Origin: Epiperipatus broadwayi
Taxonomy: Eukaryota > Onychophora > Udeonychophora > Euonychophora > Peripatidae
Assembly (NCBI GenBank): GCA_028023455.1
Contig: JAQFVV010013374.1
Coordinates: 62,001 to 126,000, forward strand
Reading direction: 5' to 3'
Length of the DNA: 64,000 bases
Numbering within the stretch: the first letter of the stretch is position 1; every line of letters starts with the position of its first letter. The position numbers and the translations under genes are program-made. A model generated the notes under the pieces. It searched no databases and was not told the DNA's origin. It worked only from the letters and a program-made list of their open reading frames with translations. Below, piece by piece: positions 14,976 through 27,577 of the stretch.

Positions 14976-15578
14976 AAGTTATAAATTTCGTAACTTGCTT
15001 TTAAACTTGCATTTTATGATCACTAGATGGAGCTTACTAATAGTTCTAATCAAGCTTTTATTTTATAAGTTTCCAAAAGAGAAAAAATTCAAAATCTCTA
15101 TCAGGGTCCCTATCTTCAGATCAATTGGTTTTGAGCTTGCGGTGCACCTCAGTGGAGCACTGGGACTCTAGAAACTAGATCTAAAATACTAACTCAAAAG
15201 TCAGCATCTATAACACATTTCTATCAATTTAAAAGCATGAATTTATCAGACAAGTAAATGTCTTCAAATCCAACCTTACAAACTAGATAGCTATATGGGT
15301 CTGAATTCAGCTCAGTTTCATCATATAGTAAAAGCCTCTGCAATATATAGCATTCCAAAAGCCTTCAAAAATACACTTATAATAATTAAAACGTTATAAA
15401 TTTTGTAACTTGCTTTTAAACATGCATTTTATGATCACTAGATGGAGCTTACCAATAGCTGTAATCAAGCTTTTATTTTATAAGTACTATTTTATAAATG
15501 CTATATATTGCAGAGGCTATTACTAAATGGTGAAACTGAGCTGAATTCAGACCAATATAGTTATCTAGTTTGTAAGGC
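14976..15578. mobile_element. Foldback element, family shared with 62594-63282
   Basis: A ~95-bp block is present twice in direct orientation (14976-15072 and 15393-15486; about 95% alike by eye). A second block forms an inverted repeat (15274-15352 against 15499-15578). The order is direct copy, middle, arm, direct copy, inverted arm. The middle, including CCTATCTTCAGATCA and ATGTCTTCAAA phrases, matches the foldback that interrupts the hAT-like pseudogene near 62.7 kb, so both belong to one repeat family. I did not find clear target-site duplications. The 95-aa ORF here lies inside the repeat and is not supported as a gene. Confidence 0.65.
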
Positions 15579-16221
15579 ATTATTTATATATATTTGAAAG
15601 TTTCTTAAACCTGATGGCAGGTTAAAAATATTTTTCTTGCATTCCTGTGGCCTATCTAGAAAACCTATGCATATCAGAAAAGTTTAAATCTAAAATATTT
15701 AAACATATATCTGATTGTCAAATATGAGGAGAAATGTATTGCCTCACTTGAGCTGGCAATTACAAATTAAAATGCTGAAATTTGTGAAACCATGCCATTT
15801 GCTGAATTGGAATCAAAGCAAAGCAAAATGCTAAAATATATGGAAAGCAGAAATATCCATCTGTCTATTAAAAGTAATTATACCCAAAAGAAATAAAGAA
15901 ACCATCACAATGATAAAATGGTTCCTATGGAAGCAAGTTATTTCACCATCATCATCACAGTAAAAAAATTGCAAGCCCAAGCCAAAAATAGGAATGTTCC
16001 AATAAACCACTGTGATTGGTAAATATACACATGTTACATATTGGTATGTGGATTTTAAATTCTAAAGCTTCAACAAACTGACTTTGAAAATAAAAGAAGA
16101 ACTGATAATATGAATTTTAATTATATTTTTTATCAATGCTATTAACAAGTTTTTTAATAATAAATACATTTATCTGTCTTTAAATCTTTGAATCTTAAAG
16201 TGAAAATCAGAGGGCTAGATA
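15579..16221. other. Gene-free spacer
   Basis: No gene or repeat structure recognised. No match to the 3' end of the gypsy element is visible here, so the 5' LTR of that element appears to be missing. Confidence 0.5.
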
Positions 16222-16429
16222 GGAAAATTAGACAGTTAATACAGTACTTCAGGGATGGCAGGCAGGTCTGGTGCATTTGATTAGAAACAGTTGGCACAAA
16301 ATTATTATAATTATCTTGTTGATAAAAAAAAGTAACAGAATAAAAGTGGAGTCAAATGGTATGGGTGAAAATAAAAACGTACAGAGGGGGGAAAGGAGGA
16401 GTGGCCAACAGAGCATATTCAAAGCCTGC

Positions 16430-16911
16430 AAAGATATTTTGATAGCCACAGAATACCAGATAAAGATAAAGTAATGATAGCATGCCACCACCTTGAAGGA
16501 TATGCTGAGGCTTGGTGGAATTTACTTTTACACCAGCCACAAACATTCCCAGATTATAAAAGGGGTCTGAAGAAGTTCTTCTGGAGGGAAGAGCTGCAAA
16601 AGCACATTAGAGTACAGTTAATGAAGAAAAAGTTTCAGGAAAATAATGGAAAAGAATATGTGCAATTTTTCAGGAGACAGGTGGCCATACTAAAGACATT
16701 AGAAGCATGCAGACTGTCTGAGAAACAGATTCTGGGAATAGTGGGCAGGAATCTACTGGAGGAAATCAACTGGATAGTAGAAACAGGAAGTGAGAAGTCA
16801 GCAAAAGTGGTAGATAGACTATTGAGTCAGATAGAGATAAGTAAACAAATGAGACAAATCAATGAACAAGGATTGAGGTCAGGGAAACAGACAGATTTAT
16901 GGAATAAGTAA
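16430..16911 (+). pseudogene. Gypsy gag (capsid-like) fragment
   Basis: The frame from the ATG at 16474 gives 145 aa containing HHLEGYAEAWW, the retrotransposon-gag core pattern (L-E-G-x-A-x-x-W-W). A basic, helix-rich stretch ending near NEQGLRSGKQ follows. In the same frame upstream, HRIPDKDKVM (from about 16448) reads as the usual lead-in to that core, so the gag frame began further upstream and was broken. No zinc knuckle was found downstream. Retrotransposon gag normally forms the particle that packages element RNA. Confidence 0.7.
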
Positions 16912-16948
16912 AGAATATGGACAAGAAAAAAGGAAAATAGGAAACTTA

Positions 16949-17685
16949 GTGTGTTCATGGGAAGACAGAGTTCTGGGTTATGCATGTCAGACATGCCCCA
17001 AAATTCCCATAACAGTGAATCAGATCAAGATGGAGGCCCTTTTGGGTTCAGGTAGTCAGGTTTTGGTGATAGCAGAAAGACAATACCACAGAATCAGGAA
17101 AGAACAATTGGATGTACCTACCCTCCCATTGAAATCAGCTCATGTAACAATGGCTACCACAGAATCAGGAAAGAACAATTGGATGTACCTACCCTCCCAT
17201 TGAAATCAGTTCATGTAACAATGGCTAATAACCGAAAAGCCAAGATTGAGTCCAAACAAATATGGCTAGATATTAAAATCAATGGAGAAAGCTGTCTGCA
17301 TGTCTTTTTGATAATGAAAGACTTGATATGTGACACTTTGTTAGGATCAGATTTTTTGCATAAATATAAATGCACTTTAGATTATGAAGGCAGGCAAGCC
17401 ACATGTAAAGGAAATGTAGTTGAGTTTCTTAGTGGGGGGTTACATAGATCAGTTGGGGCATTACGTATGGTGGAAGACCTTATAAATGACATCATTACAG
17501 AAAGGGTACGAGAGGCAAAGATGGCCATGGGGAGTTGGGAAAGCATATTGATACAAACATTACAGGAATACCATCAAGTTTTCTCTGACATACTGGGGAT
17601 AATACTGGGTTTTGAACAAAGGATTATAGTAAATGAAAACCAACTTTTTAAAGCCAGGTCATACCCTATTTCCCATCAATATTGA
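16949..17685 (+). pseudogene. Gypsy protease region with mutated active site
   Basis: The peptide ALLGSGSQVLVI (about 17036-17071) matches the aspartic-protease entry D-[ST]-G-[SA], but the catalytic Asp is replaced by Gly. A 71-bp tandem duplication follows at once and shifts the frame. The next frame continues with a flap-like region and LICDTLLGSDFLHKYKCTLDY, the typical end of a gypsy protease (I-L-G-x-D-F-L). The linker leading to reverse transcriptase follows. The protease normally matures the Gag-Pol polyprotein; this copy could not. Confidence 0.75.
17085..17226. repeat. 71-bp tandem duplication inside gypsy pol
   Basis: Two adjacent 71-bp copies differ at very few positions. Because 71 is not a multiple of 3, the duplication breaks the reading frame in the protease region. 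It is probably a replication-slippage event after insertion. Confidence 0.9.
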
Positions 17686-18392
17686 ACTGAAGTGAAAAAG
17701 CAAACAGACCAGATGGTATAATGGGGCATTGTTTCAAAATGCTCATCAGCATACTGCAACCCATTGGTGGTCATGAGGAAGAGAGATGGTACAATCAGGC
17801 AGTGCCTTGATGTGAGACAACTGAACAAAGTAACCGTTCCCAATTGTAACGTTCCCCCACCCATACAGGAACTTCTGGGGAGATTCAAGGGAAAATGAAT
17901 ATTTTCAATATTTGACTTGACTGCTAGTTATTGGCAGATCAAGTTACACCCAGATGATTGTAAGTATATGGTGTTTCAATATGAGAGTTATTCATATCAG
18001 TTCAACCGGATGCCGTTTGGCCTAATTAACAGCAGGGCAGGATTGCTAAGATGTTTAGATCAGGTGCTATCCCCTGAAGTAAAAGATCTAATCACTATGT
18101 ATGTGGAAGATGTGTTAGTGGCATCAGCCACCATAGAAGAGCACATAAGGCATGTTACGATGTTTTTAAAGGAATGCCAGGAAAAGGGAATTAAAATAAA
18201 CCTAAAAAAGTACATTGCTTCAGGAAGAAGTTATGTTTTTGGGTCATAGGGTAGGAGCACAAGGTATTCAGCCTCACCCTGATAAGGTCTCAGCTATTAG
18301 ACTTTCTAGCACCCAAATCCAGGAAACAGGTGCAGTCCTTCCTTGGCTTGTGTAACTTTTACAACCGGTTTCAGGGATGATTTGCAGAACAA
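17686..18392 (+). pseudogene. Gypsy reverse transcriptase, degraded
   Basis: One frame runs from the protease into RT through three in-frame stops (about 17683, 17719 and 17896). Visible landmarks are NPLVVMRKRDGTIRQCLDVR (fingers), FDLTASYWQIKLHPDD (motif A, first catalytic Asp present), RMPFGLIN (motif B) and MYVEDVLV in place of Y-V-D-D (one catalytic Asp changed to Glu). Near 18235 the frame shifts to FLGHRVGAQGIQPHPDKVSA. It then shifts again to FLAPKSRKQVQSFLGLCNFY, the RT connection. Confidence 0.85.
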
Positions 18393-19004
18393 ATGGAACC
18401 TTTGGTTAGGCTATTGAGAAAAGATGTGATGTGGGAATGGAAAGAGGAACAAGAACAAGCTTTCAAAAGGGTGAAGGCAGGATTTATTGAACACATAGTG
18501 TTGGCATTTCCTGATTTTGCAAGGCCATTCATGGTGCAGACAGATAGTAGTGGGTATGGCTTGGGAGTAACAGTGTCACAAGTGCAAGTGGATGGTCAAA
18601 TAGGAGTATTGTATTTCCTGAGTTGATTGCTTAAGGGACCTGAACTCCATTATACTGTGACTGAAAAGGAATCCTTGGCAATTGTTTGGGCTTTTCAAAA
18701 ACTTTGTGCACTCTTGTTAGGATCAGAAGTCATCATGGTCACTGACCACAAAAGTTTGGAATTCATCAATCATAGTTACCTAACCAATAGTCGGTTAGTA
18801 TTCTGGAGTCTATACCTCCAAGAATACAACTATACAGTGAGACATTTCAAGGGGTTGGAGAATATAGTGGCAGATACTCTCAGCAGGGACCCTGCACATT
18901 CAAAATCTCAACATTTGCAGACAGAAATAGATGGGGTTGAGAGTGATCTTAAACAGCTGGCTCAATGCCAGAGGGAAGACACCCAATTGAAACAAGCCAA
19001 TTGA
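18393..19004 (+). pseudogene. Gypsy RNase H domain
   Basis: The same frame is interrupted by one TGA at 18624-18626. MVQTDSSGYGLG carries the first RNase H Asp, YTVTEKESLAIVWAF carries the Glu, VTDHKSLEF carries the second Asp, and VADTLSRDPA closes the domain. All expected acidic positions are present. RNase H normally removes the RNA strand during reverse transcription. A frameshift just after 19004 separates it from integrase. Confidence 0.88.
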
Positions 19005-19008
19005 ACAC

Positions 19009-20181
19009 TTGGAGGATGGGGGGACCAAGGTTATCATTTGGCATGAACATAGGATTGGATGTTGTAGAGTAGAGGGATCCATACTTCAATATAAAGTCCT
19101 GAATGACCCAGAAGAATGGAGGCCAATCATACCTATACAGATGACAGATGTAGTGGTGGCTCATGTCCACCATGTATATGGACACTATGGGGTGTGGAAG
19201 ACTGAACATTGGCTCCAGAAATGGTTTTATTGGCCCAGCATGCATGATAAAACAGTCACTGTCATTGGTCAATGTGAAGTTTGTCAGAGAGCCAAACCAG
19301 CAAACAGAAATTATGCAGACCCAATGACATCCATAATACCACAGAAACCACGGGAGATTGTAGCCGTGAACTATTGTGGCTCATTGCCAGCATATAATAA
19401 AAAGAAGTATTTGCTGGTGGTATACGATTTGTTTTCCAAATTCGTGGCTGCCTACCCAATAGCTCAAGTGAATACGAGGAACATGGTGCGCATATTAGAA
19501 AAGAAACATTTTCCATCAGTGGGGAAACCTCAGATTATCCTCTCAGATCATGGAACACTATTTACATCTGGAGAATGGGGAAGATGGACCCAAAGATCAG
19601 AGATTTGACATATACTGATGTCGATCTGGAACCCCCAATCAAACCCATGCAAATGAGTGATGCATGAGCTGGGTAGATTGTTCAGAACTTACATCCCAAC
19701 CAACCACAGAGATTGGGTCAGAAAAATTAGTGAGATACTCAACTATATTAATTGGGCAGTCAATGAGTCAATGAGGTTTTCTCTTATACAGTTGCACTGT
19801 GACCGAGATGCTCCTCAATTAATACCAGATAATCTATTAAGAAGTGAGAAAAGATCTGTAGATACTGAAAGTGATCAAAGACAGGCATATCACAACCTCG
19901 TAAGAAAAAGCCAGAATTGGAATAGAATGTCAATGGGATACCATAGGTTCAAGGTGGGTGACTGGGTTTTGATAAAGACACCACATGTGAGTGAACCAGG
20001 GAAATTCATATGCAAAAAATTCTGTAATTTGTATGAGGGTCCATTCACCTTTGTGAGATGTCGGGGAAATCATGCGTTTTGGGTAGACACTGAACAGGAA
20101 ATAAAGGGATCGTATAATGCTTGGTCACTCAAACCCATACCATCATACTATGACAGTAATAAGAGTTGTTTTGTGGTTTAG
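19009..20181 (+). pseudogene. Gypsy integrase with two lost catalytic residues
   Basis: An H-H-C-C zinc domain is present (HVYGHYGVWKTEHWL, then CEVCQRAK). In the catalytic core VNYCGSLP has Asn where the first catalytic Asp is expected, LSDHGTLFTS keeps the second Asp, and the NPQSNPCK-stop position has lost the catalytic Glu. Stops lie at 19606-19608 and near 19665. The C-terminal domain is well kept: FKVGDWVLIKTP, KFCNLYEGPF and IKGSYNAWSLKP. Integrase joins element cDNA to the chromosome; this copy would be inactive. The frame ends at 20181, just before the polypurine tract. Confidence 0.88.
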
Positions 20182-20223
20182 GAATGAGCCATTTAAATAC
20201 TAAAATGGTATTTAAAGGTTTTC

Positions 20224-20234
20224 GAAGAGGAGGT
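20224..20234 (+). promoter_or_regulatory. Polypurine tract of the gypsy element
   Basis: GAAGAGGAGGT lies 43 nt after the integrase stop, directly before a TATTATAACAGGG sequence typical of a gypsy 3' LTR start. It would prime plus-strand DNA synthesis. Confidence 0.65.
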
Positions 20235-21150
20235 ATTATAACAGGGCTAGGTTCAAACCCTATTCTAAGGCATAGTATGATATAAGCGAGCATATATATA
20301 TATATACTTGATCAAAAGTAATATATTAAATTATTTTTTTTTGTTATATACGTGGGTGTGTATATATTTTAAACAGGTAAATAAAAATAGATTGAAACAT
20401 AAGAGGGAGGGGGGGTTATATGTTTTGTGCTCTTGTATTTAGTTTAGAAGCACGCTGCATGGGTGAGTAAGTGTAATAAATTCATAAAAAGAATAAAGTC
20501 ATTTTAATTAAAAGGAAATTGATTCCAAAATAGACAATGAAAGACACAAATTCTAAAAAGATATATTAAATGAAAATAAAGAATCCAAAAATGTATAGAT
20601 CGCTATCTCGAGATAAAAGCTATTTTAATTAGAAAGAAAATGTTATAAGTAAAAGACAATGAATGGTCGAGTGTGGATTTCAAGGTGTAATTAAAAATTC
20701 TTGAACATCAAAAAAGAAAAGTTGCTGAAAGGTTTTTTATTTGCAAACCACGTGGTTTCATTAAAAAGAAGAAAAGAGAACAATGGTATTTTAATTAAGG
20801 AGTTTTGAAAGCCGAACTTTGAGAGACATTCCAGAACTGTTACTGCCACGAGATAGATTGCAGAAAGATCAGTTTAAAAATTATATATATTGGTCAGCCA
20901 TGAATAGGCTGGGGGTAAAAGGATGAAAACAGACAGGGCTCTGCCAGCCATTCTGCGGAGGTATTGCAGTTGCTGTCCATATATGAATGAAGCCCTTTGT
21001 AAACTACAGGTAGAATGACATTCACTGAACGCCACTGATTGTGCCTTACGGAATCAATGGAGAGCTACCGAAAATCACTTATTCACTATGTCACAATGTC
21101 AAGCAAGCAAATATTACCATTCATCTGCACCCAGGTGAGAAAAATCAAGG
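20235..21150 (+). repeat. Probable 3' LTR of the gypsy element (end uncertain)
   Basis: Non-coding sequence directly after the polypurine tract, with a more balanced base composition toward 20.8-21.1 kb and an AATAAA polyadenylation hexamer near 20492. There is no second copy in the window, so the right border cannot be set; 21150 is an estimate. Confidence 0.4.
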
Positions 21151-22799
21151 TAATACGAGTAATTTCTTAAATGCCAGTCATCTTGTAAATAAGAACTTAT
21201 TTTCAATAAAATAATAAAGTGTAAAGGCTAAAAGAAAACAAAAAGTATTTGAAATATCGCTCAATGTAATTTTATAAATGAATAGACTGGACAATGATTC
21301 ATTGCATTTACTTTGTATTCTATAATTTATATGTTTTGTTATATTTATAAACCTATGCAGAGTATGTGTTTGCATGCATGTTATTCAAATATATGAGCAC
21401 AAGCCAATACATAATAATGGGATTTTGTTTTGTTTTTATTAATAAATATTAAATTCTTTTTTTAATTACAAGTGTGTGCATTCAGTGTTAATTTTTTTAA
21501 AACTTAGATCATATCATAAGATTAGAGAGTAATATTAAGAACAAAAATAATATATTCTGGGAATTGTTTATGCGTTTATGTGTGCACTTAGTTTTTCCCC
21601 CACCTCTTTCCCATGGTCAATGACCACTACTCCTGAGTGAGCTAGCCAGAGATAGAGGCTCTGTTTATTAGAAATTTATACTTGATCTCTCCCAGCATAA
21701 TTCTTATTTACTTGTAGATAGGATTGGCGCTTGGAGTCAACAAATGACATCCAAAAATATGCTGGGTGAGTGATAAGAGTACCGTGCAGAACTACTTATA
21801 TATGTATGTTCGCGTTATAATTTTCTTTTAAGAAAAAAAAACTCAGATTTAAATACGTAAATACACATATACCATATATATATGCGATTCACACAGGTAT
21901 AAGTAAACCGTTATAATATATATATATAATGATAAATAATATTTTAATAATGAATAAAAATAGATTTGGTAAAATTTTCACATGACGTTATATATATATA
22001 TAAATTGCTTAAGTATAGTATTATGGAGAAGTATAAAGCTGTCATACAGGCTTTAAAATTTATATAATTGATATCTCTATCTTATCTGTCATGCAAAGGT
22101 AATGAGACAGTGGGATTTAATTTTTTGCATGAGTGGATAGTTGTGATATTGTGAAATTGAAATAAGAAAAAATCATAAATAAATAGGAGTGGTTGAGAGA
22201 GGGTACTATATATGTGTTTATAGAAAATAATGTGGATAATCGGATTCAGTTACTACAATATAAGCATCTAACAGATGTAACTTTTTTAGAATATAAATAA
22301 ACCATAGTAGTTATAGGTAAGTAAAAATAAAGCAGCATTTATGCATTCTAATGCAGGAAAATGGCTTCTATTATATCCTCCCAATAAATGGACAATGAAG
22401 CAAAATATATTATTAAGTTTTCCAAATAAAGATTAAGAGATACTTATTATTATAGTTATTGTTTTTTTATTCTATCTATTAAAAGTCACATTTCTATTAT
22501 TATTCAATAATGGATGGCCAGATAAGTTGGCTAACTAAAAATATTTAAATCTTGATTAGAACATGAAATAACATTTTATGTTTTCATAGTTGTATTTGAA
22601 CCCCAGATCAGCAAACATGGCAGTGGATCACAATTTCTACTAAGTTACAAAATCTTTTGTAGTTTTGGTACATATAAAGAGAGATAAAAAAGGAGATTTT
22701 TTAAAAAATAAATTGATAAATAGATGGATAATATATACCATGTTTTATACAAACAGTTGTTGTTAGACAAAAAAGTAGCAAGTGCATACAATTGTTTAC

Positions 22800-22802
<3 letters not shown>

Positions 22803-22850
<48 letters not shown>
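22803..22850. repeat. (AAT)n microsatellite, ~16 units
   Basis: Pure AAT/TAA triplets. The 70-aa ORF that spans it owes its isoleucine run to the repeat. Confidence 0.95.
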
Positions 22851-22852
<2 letters not shown>

Positions 22853-24595
22853 TTAAACTATCTTATATACTTACCAAAATGGAAGTTAATTTGTTTTTGC
22901 AGAATGTGGTTAAATGTAAAAATGTCATTGATATAAATAAGTAGCATTAAATCTTGATCCATAAAATTATTATTGCATATACGGTTGTTGATGATAGATT
23001 GATTATTTTTGTATAATTTTTTTCCATTTGAATTTATAAGTAATTTTGATATATAAAGGTTGTGATCTATTACGTAGTTTATAGTTAAGCAATATTTAGT
23101 TTCATGCTCCAAAATAATACCATAAAAAGTAAAAAAATGTTTATCATTGAGACCTATTAAATTATTAAATATATATATTGATGAATAAAATAACCAAGCA
23201 AATCAAATTAATTAAAATAAAAAAAGACAGAATAAGCTATAGTTTATAAAATGCTTAGATATAAATACCAATTAAATATAAAAATGTACTGAAATAGAAA
23301 GAATTATATATGTATATAAATGCTAAAAAATAAAAACATTATACATTAACTGTTAGTTTTAGTCATCTCCTTTCTTATGTGTTGCTAACCATTACGCAAT
23401 ATGTTTTGACTACAATTTAGTTGTTTTTTAATTAAATATACTAAAGAGTTAAATACCTGATTATCACTTTCAAACAAAGGACTAAACTTAATATAAAGAT
23501 AACTTTATGCGATCTATTTATTTAAAATAAAAATGAATAAGATTATAATCGTATAATGGGCTTAAGTAAGTTGAAAGATGAAACACATTTTGCATGATAA
23601 AAAAATTATAAAACTATTTCAACCTTAAATAAATAGACTAGTAAATTGAAATATGTAAATAAATAACTGTTATTGCATGTTTGTTCTATGCCGCATAATA
23701 CAATATATTTTGCCATCAAATGAATTTATTTACACTTTAAAACTAAATAGATTGCAAGAAACTTCTTAATATTAAGTTCAGAGGATTTACTAGAATGTTA
23801 AACAAGTATTTGGATCTCTATTTTATCTAAGAAGTAATTTTAACTTACTTCCTATGAAAGTTCAATTTGCTTAATGGTTAATAATAATATAAAGATGAGA
23901 ACTATAATGTTTAAATATTATTTACAAGTACATTTATTTATATATATAAAATGTCAAATCACCCCCTCCCCCAAATACAAATAAAAGATGCGTTTATTAA
24001 AAAATTATTATATATATCTGTTATGTGTGATATTTATAATTTATAAGGAAAAAAACAGTATTAAGGACTTCATTAATTTCTATTATATATATTTATGTGT
24101 AATTATTATATTACATAGTTTTATAAGCACTTTTTACATTTATTATATATAATTTCAAATTTTGACAAATGAACTCCCAAATCATTTCATCACATCTATC
24201 TTTGATAAAAATTATGTTTACATCTAATATGTAGTTGATTTAGCCCTTGGAAAAAAATACTTGCTAGATTATCCATTTAAATAAATGTATGAGACTGTAA
24301 ATATAAATGGTTATTTTTCACTTTCTCATGCAAAGAGTGAGGTGACAAACCAATATAACTAAGTTTAGGTGAGTTATCAAAATTGAAATGTATAACATAT
24401 GACAATTTTTTTTTTTAAAAAACTTATTTAGACAAAAATATAATGAATAGTGCATCAGAGTATCCATGAAGAAGAACATAAATCTTACTCAGGCAAAAAT
24501 TTCACCATTCATCTTTTGAAGGACATTAGAAAGGAAAATGCATTATTAGGCTTTCCAAATAGAAGGAGGTGAGAGTGTAAAACAATGATAACAGC

Positions 24596-24673
24596 AAAGC
24601 ATAAATGAACCATATAATCTATAATCTGTTGCCTTGACAACAAGTTCTAGATTATATAGTTTATTTAAGCTTT
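24596..24673. repeat. Short near-perfect hairpin
   Basis: 36-bp arms (24596-24631 and 24638-24673) with a few mismatches and a 6-nt loop; a MITE-like palindrome. Confidence 0.7.
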
Positions 24674-25150
24674 GACTGCTATATGGTTTATATTTAGAAA
24701 CGACCTACCTACTGGCAATTTATGATTTAATATATATATACTGGCATACAAGCATTTTTGAATCAAGTTAAAACTTGAAAATTTTTTGATGTACAGAATT
24801 AGAATTTTTTTTAGATAATTAATTGGATATCTAATTTTGGAATACTAAATAAATATTTATCTATTAGTAGTTAAATTGTAAAACAAAGAAAAAAATCCTT
24901 AAACTCAAATCATAATAGTTAGCTAACTTAAGGAGTAATGTCATTATTTTTTTTCTAGAAGGCAATGGAGAGATCCTTGTTCTATAGTGAATTATTTGAA
25001 ACCTCTTTTCTTATTGTATTTTTTTTTTTTGTAATTTTAGAAGGAACTTTATTCAAGCAAAAATATATCTACAGATATTTCAATTAAGGGGAGAAAAAAT
25101 TATATACCAATATTTCTGTTTAAAACAAAAAATAATAACACAAAACTAAT

Positions 25151-25190
25151 CACTGAATACCTCAATAAGTATTTTCAATAGTATTCAGTG
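25151..25190. repeat. Short hairpin
   Basis: CACTGAATAC at 25151-25160 is mirrored by GTATTCAGTG at 25181-25190, with weaker pairing inside. Confidence 0.6.
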
Positions 25191-27112
25191 AATTATACTA
25201 TTATTAAAAATATTTACAATAAAATAGGAAACAGAAAATACATCTTACTAGAGGTTAGAGCATTGATGGACAAGTGGCTGCGAAAATGTTTGATAGGATT
25301 TTTTTTAGATCTTTGTTTTATTGTCTCTAATTTGTTTTTAAATGTGTTAAAATTTCTTGCATTACTATTGTAAAGGTAAGTGCACCATAATGCATATAGT
25401 ATAAATGCTGTACCTTTTATTTCTGGGAAGCAGGTATTTTGGAAAAGATTTCTTTATCTGAATTTAAAGTGGCATTCTTTTTCTGATAATTTTTTGTAAT
25501 ATATGATCGGAGTGTATTGTGGGCTACTACACTCAAAAAATATGTGTTTTTAGTTTTCTTCTGATGTGTAGCACAACTCACATATAGTATCGATATTAAA
25601 TATGTTTCTTTTATCTCTCATAAATTATAATGTTGGTAATGACCACATGTTCATTTTGAGTAGAAAATCAAAAAATTGTGTATATGTATATATGACTTGT
25701 ATGTTTGAATATATTTATTTTCTTTACAGCCAGTTTTTAAAAACAACCTGCAAATTAGAAAATTAAACAGCAATGTACTCAGATTTTGTAGATTTATTTT
25801 GGAAGAAATGTCGCTAAAATTTCCAAATTAATATGTACAAATCTCTTTGAAATATACAATATTAATTTAAAAATATATTAGTTTTGTAATGGCAATAATT
25901 GACTCTAAAAATTTAAATGCTTTTTGTACCTAAGTATTATTATAATCATTGTTAATAATTTATCATTTATTGCCCGACACAGCTAATATAAGTAAAACGT
26001 TCAAGCATATATATATATATATTGAAACATATATGTTTCCTCATATAAATATTCATAAGATCCCCCCCCCATTCAAAAATGTCTAGTGTGATTCAGTCTA
26101 ATTGGAAACGCAATAAAGTTGTGATTCGTTAAAAATGAAAAATAAAATCATATTTTTGGTTTTTAATATTGATGGATTTGAATGAAATGTTATATCGTCT
26201 TATTTTTTTTTTTTATCTGTCTCAATAAAAAAAAAAAATTAATTATCCAATCATTAAAAAGAAAGAAAAAAGATACTTGAGTTAAACTGAGGCAGTATTC
26301 AAATTAGACACGTCGTTGAAAAAAAGGAACTTTTTTTTTTCTCTCTCGTCTTACACAGAGAGCTTTAACAAAACGTGAAAATGAAAAAAAAAAGTTTTAC
26401 TAGAGGAATTATAATAAAAATGGAATAAATTAGAAGCTCTACTCTCTCCACACTATGCCATGACCTTCCATAAATGAAATAATCCGCCTTCTTCTTGAAT
26501 AAACTGGACTGCAAAACTGGAAGGTAATTTTTATAAAATACTAAAACATATTTATCATACGTTATAAAGTGAAGTTATGAAATAATTACATAGAATTTGT
26601 TTTGTAAAATATTAAAACATCTTTATCATACGTTATAAAATGAAGTTATGAAATAACTACATAGAATTTGTTTTGTAAAATATTAGAACACGTTTATCAT
26701 ACGTTATAAAATGAAGTTATGAAATAATTACATAGAATTTGTTTTTTGTAAAATATGAAAACATCTTTATCATACGTTATAAAGTGACATTATGAAATAA
26801 TTACATAGAATGTGTTTTATAAAATATTAAAACATCGGTAATCCTGACTTTTAGCATCCCGAACAATTCGCCCTCTATTTTTAAAAAAATTAACTAACTA
26901 CTTTTTCACACCTAAAAAAAAAAGTGTATGTAACTATATCCAAGTGTAAATGCTAATAAAAAAAAATGTTAAAAAAAATACTTACATTTACATGCGTATT
27001 TTTCACTTATAGCGGTCTTTGCCGCATGTAGAACTGTAAACAAATGACGTATATTAACTCTAAATGTTTTTACATAAAGAACACTCAATAACAAAAAAAC
27101 AAACTCATATTT

Positions 27113-27513
27113 AGGATCCGTCCATTTTTTATAATGACAGAATTCCACGCAGTCAAGCAAAAGTAGTTCAGAATTTGTCACGTGTCACAAATGACCAAAG
27201 TACAGTAGTTCATAATTTTTATAGCAACTTTGCGTGAGACTAAATAGAGCCTAAAAAATCGTTTTGTTACATCCATTTTATTTATTCATCTTCATGTAAA
27301 AAAGACATTTATAGTTACATATACTCTGCAATTACATCCATTTGATTTATTGATGTTCGTGTAAAAAATAAATTTATAGTTACATATACTCTGAAATTAC
27401 ATATATAGAATGACAGAGTTCGACACCCGGATCCTAAATGTGAATTGGTTTTTTGACACGTGACAAATTCTGAACTACTTTTGCTTGACCGCGTGGAATT
27501 CTGCCTATGTCCA
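27113..27513. repeat. Inner inverted repeat within the DNA transposon
   Basis: About 27113-27193 is mirrored by about 27416-27513. Both contain a GAATTCCACGC...CAAGCAAAAGTAGTTCAGAA core and a TGTCACGTG block. Confidence 0.8.
27267..27396. repeat. 65-bp tandem duplication
   Basis: Two copies (27267-27331 and 27332-27396), each starting TTACATCCATTT and ending ATACTCTG plus three bases, in the loop of the inner inverted repeat. Confidence 0.85.
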
Positions 27514-27577
27514 CTCTGTCGCAAAGCATAAGCTAAAATACCAATTTGAGATGAGCACACCTTTGTTCTCATCCTAC

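Larger units (their letters stand above)
16222..21150 (+). mobile_element. 5'-truncated, inactive Ty3/gypsy LTR retrotransposon
   Basis: Gag, protease, reverse transcriptase, RNase H and integrase remnants follow one another in the Ty3/gypsy order (RT before RNase H before integrase) on one strand. A polypurine tract and a probable 3' LTR come next. No 5' LTR or primer site is visible upstream, so the copy is truncated. Stops, frameshifts and lost catalytic residues in every enzyme show that it cannot move by itself. The outer limits, especially the LTR end, are estimates. Confidence 0.85.
21151..26022. other. Gene-free AT-rich DNA
   Basis: No gene supported. Apart from the microsatellite and small hairpins listed separately, a diverged phrase (TTCCAAATANA with flanks) recurs near 22420 and 24550, suggesting old dispersed repeats. 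Confidence 0.5.

Noticed and set aside
14884-15171. 95-aa ORF as a gene
   Set aside because: Overlaps the direct-repeat part of a foldback element and has no domain or codon signal.
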